A stretch of 64,000 nt of DNA from Methylobacter sp. (lineage in GTDB: Bacteria > Pseudomonadota > Gammaproteobacteria > Methylococcales > Methylomonadaceae): NCBI GenBank assembly GCA_030679035.1, contig JAUXTH010000144.1:1-64000 (forward strand), given 5' to 3'. Both the position numbers and the translations under genes were made by a program. Shown here piece after piece: positions 61,550-64,000 of the stretch. Numbering within the stretch: position 1 is the stretch's first letter; each line of letters begins with the position of its first letter. The notes under the pieces were generated by a model, which saw only the letters and a list, made by a program, of their open reading frames with translations, did not search any database and had not been told where the DNA came from.

Positions 61550-64000
61550 ATGCTTGGCAAAAAAGTGCTTAACAATGTGTATTGGCACAGCAGTTTAACC
61601 ATTGCCCAAGCTGACGATGTGCAACAACAGATCGCCGCAGCAGAGACCTTGGCCAATTTGCAGGCAGGTACCGATTACAATGTTGTGAAATATGACGGTA
61701 AAAGTCAGGCACTGTCTTTATTGTGGTATCCAGGATTTTTTATTGATGCTTTTCCTGCCCTGGAAAAAAGTTATCGCATTGACCTGGACGCCCAACGTGT
61801 CGAAAAACGCAGCTATCAAGCCTCATTCAATCCTCCCATTCTGCACCGCAAAGAATTATTCCTTAGCCAAGACGATCCACACATCGCCCAGTTTAAAGAG
61901 CTGACAGCAACCGCCGAACAATTAGGCTTATTTGAAAATCCCATTCGTATCGGCTTTAAACAAGCTTGGGAAAATCTGATTGCCGAAAAAGGCTTTCAAT
62001 TAGTTGACCATCAATTTGTACCGTTGGGTAATTTGGAAACCAATGATGATGATCCGCTGGATTCCGAATCGTCAGCTGGCACGGCTATATCCAGACATTT
62101 AACCGCCCTGTCACGCAGTAATTTGTCGGCACCTATGCAATGTTTGGCGCGACATGGTTTTTTAGACGGAGCCTTATCGGTCTTTGACTACGGTTGCGGT
62201 AAAGGTGACGATATTCGCAACTTAACCGTCAACTCCATTACCGTTTCAGGTTGGGACCCACACTATGCAGCCGATCAGCCCAAACAATCGGCAGATATTG
62301 TTAACTTGGGCTTTGTTATCAATGTCATCGAAAGTTATCAAGAGCGCCTTGAAGCCTTACGCGGCGCTTATCATTTAACTCAACAAGTCTTGGTGGTATC
62401 AGCGATGCTGCTTAATCAAAACGCGTTTAAAGGCCAAACGTTTAATGATGGTGTCATCACCCAGCGCAATACCTTCCAGAAATATTTTACCCAAACCGAA
62501 TTAAAAGAATTTCTAAGCGATACATTAGACACGGAGGCGATTCCGGTTGCCCCAGGCATCTTCTTTATTTTTAAAGACACGGATGCCGAACAACGCTTTT
62601 TGCTCAATCGACAACGCAGTCACCGCAATGTATTACGCCTGTCGCAACGTTCCTCAAATCCTACCGTACCCAAGCTGTCGCGTAACGAGAAAAAATATCT
62701 TAGCTTCAAGCATCTGCTTGATCCGCTCTGGCAACAAACCCTGGAGCTGGGTCGCTTGCCGGAAAAAACTGAACTCAATAACCTGATAGAACTGACGGAA
62801 AGTTTTGGCTCTATCAGTAAAGCCCTGCACTTTATGCTGGCCCAGTTTGATGAAGACCTTTTAGAGCAAGCACGACAAAACCGCATTGACGATTTGTTAA
62901 CCTATTTTGCCTTACAGACTTTTTCTAAACGCAGGGCTTACAAACACCTGGAAACGGCGCTACAAAAAGACATCAAAGCTTTTTTTGGCGATTATAAAAA
63001 TGCAATGGCAACCGCCCAAGCGGTGTTATTTCAAATCGGCAAAGCCGAGCTGATCGCAACGGCCTGTCTGCAAGCTAGTGAACAAGGCTTGGGCTATCTT
63101 GATGATGAGCAGGCTTTATATTTACATAGCCATGTCGTAGCACAGTTGCCCACCGTGTTGCGCATTTATATTGGTTGCGCAACTGTTCTCTATGGCGATA
63201 TAGAGCAAACCGATTTAATCAAAATCCACAGCCAGTCCGGCAAGCTCAGTTTAATGCGTTACGACGACTTTCAACAGCTGCCGTTACCGCGCTTACTGGA
63301 ACGGGTTAAGGTCAACCTGCGTCAACAAAGCTTTGATCTGTATCAATATGGCGAAGAATTTGAGCCTACCTATTTGTATGTAAAATCGCGTTATATCAAT
63401 GAAGAATTTCCCAACTATGCCGAACAACTCAGCTTTGATGAACACCTGCAAGCCTTGAATTTGTTCGACTTGAGCGGCTATGGTCCCAGGCCTGATGCTT
63501 TTCGCGACACACTGGCCAAAGCACGTTGGGCGATTGATGGTTTTAACTTGCTACGCAGCCAAACCATTCCTGCACTTGATGCGCCGTGTGGCCAAAACCT
63601 GACCTATCGACAACTGATCGAATGCGGCGAAACCCAACAGCGCCTCGGCCTGGCGAATTGTCCAAAACAGCCGGACAGTTATACCGCACTGTATGATTTA
63701 GCCTCGCACATTCTCGATCCGGTGATTGATTATTTCGGCATGATTAGTCTAACTTATGGCTTTTGCTCACATGAGTTGGGCAAACTCATTAACAAGCGAG
63801 TCGCGCCTAAACTGGATCAACATGCCGCCCATGAACTCAACACCAAAAAGAATCTGATCTGTCCACGCTTGGGTGCAGCAATTGATTTTATCGTCGACGA
63901 TGAAAACATGCGAGAAGTCGCCGACTGGGTTGAAGAAAATACGCCATTTGATCGGCTGTATTTTTATGGCGATGATCGTCCGATTCATGTCAGTTATGGC
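61550..64000 (+). CDS. Dnd-associated methyltransferase-like protein with C-terminal M15-like domain (partial)
   Basis: The frame is open from ATG 61550 to the last base (817 codons, no stop), so the gene continues beyond the window. The middle of its first part has a SAM-binding motif VFDYGCGKGDDIRNL (about 211-225) followed by GWDPHYA and VNLGFVINVIESYQERL, matching DNA phosphorothioation-associated putative methyltransferases. From about residue 675 the sequence changes. NLTYRQLIECGETQQRLGLA, then HILDPVIDYFGMISLTYGF, QHAAHE, LGAAIDFIVD and RPIHVSYG follow, the order and metal-ligand pattern (His, Asp, His) of M15 carboxypeptidase-like domains. A fusion in one frame, not an assembly error, is indicated by continuous coding. 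Confidence 0.82.
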   Translation, partial: MLGKKVLNNVYWHSSLTIAQADDVQQQIAAAETLANLQAGTDYNVVKYDGKSQALSLLWYPGFFIDAFPALEKSYRIDLDAQRVEKRSYQASFNPPILHRKELFLSQDDPHIAQFKELTATAEQLGLFENPIRIGFKQAWENLIAEKGFQLVDHQFVPLGNLETNDDDPLDSESSAGTAISRHLTALSRSNLSAPMQCLARHGFLDGALSVFDYGCGKGDDIRNLTVNSITVSGWDPHYAADQPKQSADIVNLGFVINVIESYQERLEALRGAYHLTQQVLVVSAMLLNQNAFKGQTFNDGVITQRNTFQKYFTQTELKEFLSDTLDTEAIPVAPGIFFIFKDTDAEQRFLLNRQRSHRNVLRLSQRSSNPTVPKLSRNEKKYLSFKHLLDPLWQQTLELGRLPEKTELNNLIELTESFGSISKALHFMLAQFDEDLLEQARQNRIDDLLTYFALQTFSKRRAYKHLETALQKDIKAFFGDYKNAMATAQAVLFQIGKAELIATACLQASEQGLGYLDDEQALYLHSHVVAQLPTVLRIYIGCATVLYGDIEQTDLIKIHSQSGKLSLMRYDDFQQLPLPRLLERVKVNLRQQSFDLYQYGEEFEPTYLYVKSRYINEEFPNYAEQLSFDEHLQALNLFDLSGYGPRPDAFRDTLAKARWAIDGFNLLRSQTIPALDAPCGQNLTYRQLIECGETQQRLGLANCPKQPDSYTALYDLASHILDPVIDYFGMISLTYGFCSHELGKLINKRVAPKLDQHAAHELNTKKNLICPRLGAAIDFIVDDENMREVADWVEENTPFDRLYFYGDDRPIHVSYG

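Noticed and set aside
61692..61904. 70-codon open frame inside the Dnd-associated gene
   Set aside because: It is an alternative frame of the long uninterrupted coding sequence from 61550.
37981..64000. Second attachment site copied from the tRNA-His 3' end
   Set aside because: I looked for another GTTCGAGCCCCGTCG-like segment to the right and noticed none; it may lie outside the window or have diverged.

Overview
The window reads as chromosome of a gammaproteobacterium, most likely a methylotroph of the Methylococcales. This rests on a stand-alone methenyl-tetrahydrofolate cyclohydrolase (FchA), an alternative N-type F-ATPase operon, a Pseudomonas/Vibrio-like FleQ-FleS-FleR flagellar cascade and moderate base composition. 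The species cannot be fixed from sequence alone.

Layout. (1) 0.6-7.2 kb, minus strand: a complete N-type ATPase operon in transcript order beta, epsilon, AtpQ, a, c, b, alpha, gamma. AtpR is missing and two inverted-repeat elements sit inside the operon. (2) 7.2-13 kb: an accessory patch. It holds a Clp1-like P-loop protein cut short by a cluster of palindromes and a duplicated peptidase fragment. Next comes a very AT-rich retron-like pair (reverse transcriptase plus ATPase-TOPRIM protein) with a candidate structured RNA upstream. Last is a parD antitoxin whose parE toxin is split by a palindromic insertion. (3) 12-20.7 kb: housekeeping genes (helix-hairpin-helix protein, phosphoribosyltransferase, M28 peptidase, CorA, RimK-linked protease, RadA, PilZ, FHA, CorB/CorC-like protein) separated by several miniature repeats. 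(4) 21-32.8 kb, plus strand: fleQ, fleSR and fliEFGHIJK, with two well-spaced sigma-54 promoters ahead of fleS and fliE. (5) 33-37.5 kb: rpsF-rpsR-DUF2232-rplI, waaA and fchA. (6) 37.7-38 kb: tRNA-Pro, tRNA-Arg and tRNA-His.

(7) From the 3' end of tRNA-His onward lies an integrative element. A tyrosine integrase and a DUF4224 protein sit next to the tRNA. They are followed by an STY4528-type replication protein and a complete trb-type mating-pair apparatus on the minus strand (transcribed TrbB, C, D, E, F, G, H, I, J, a small protein, TrbL, transglycosylase). No relaxase, coupling protein or second attachment site was found before the window ends.

(8) 52.3-64 kb: probable cargo. A ParB/DGQHR-like protein, a periplasmic binding protein and a sensor kinase form one operon that converges on a two-receiver response regulator. 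A TonB-dependent receptor overlaps a cytochrome P450. The window closes with the start of a DNA phosphorothioation (Dnd) locus: DndA and a long methyltransferase-like protein that runs off the end and carries what looks like a C-terminal M15-type peptidase domain.

The strongest candidates for new biology are the divergent retron-like system at 8.3-10.8 kb and the methyltransferase/peptidase-like fusion at 61.5-64 kb. All functional calls come from reading motifs by eye; no database search was run.
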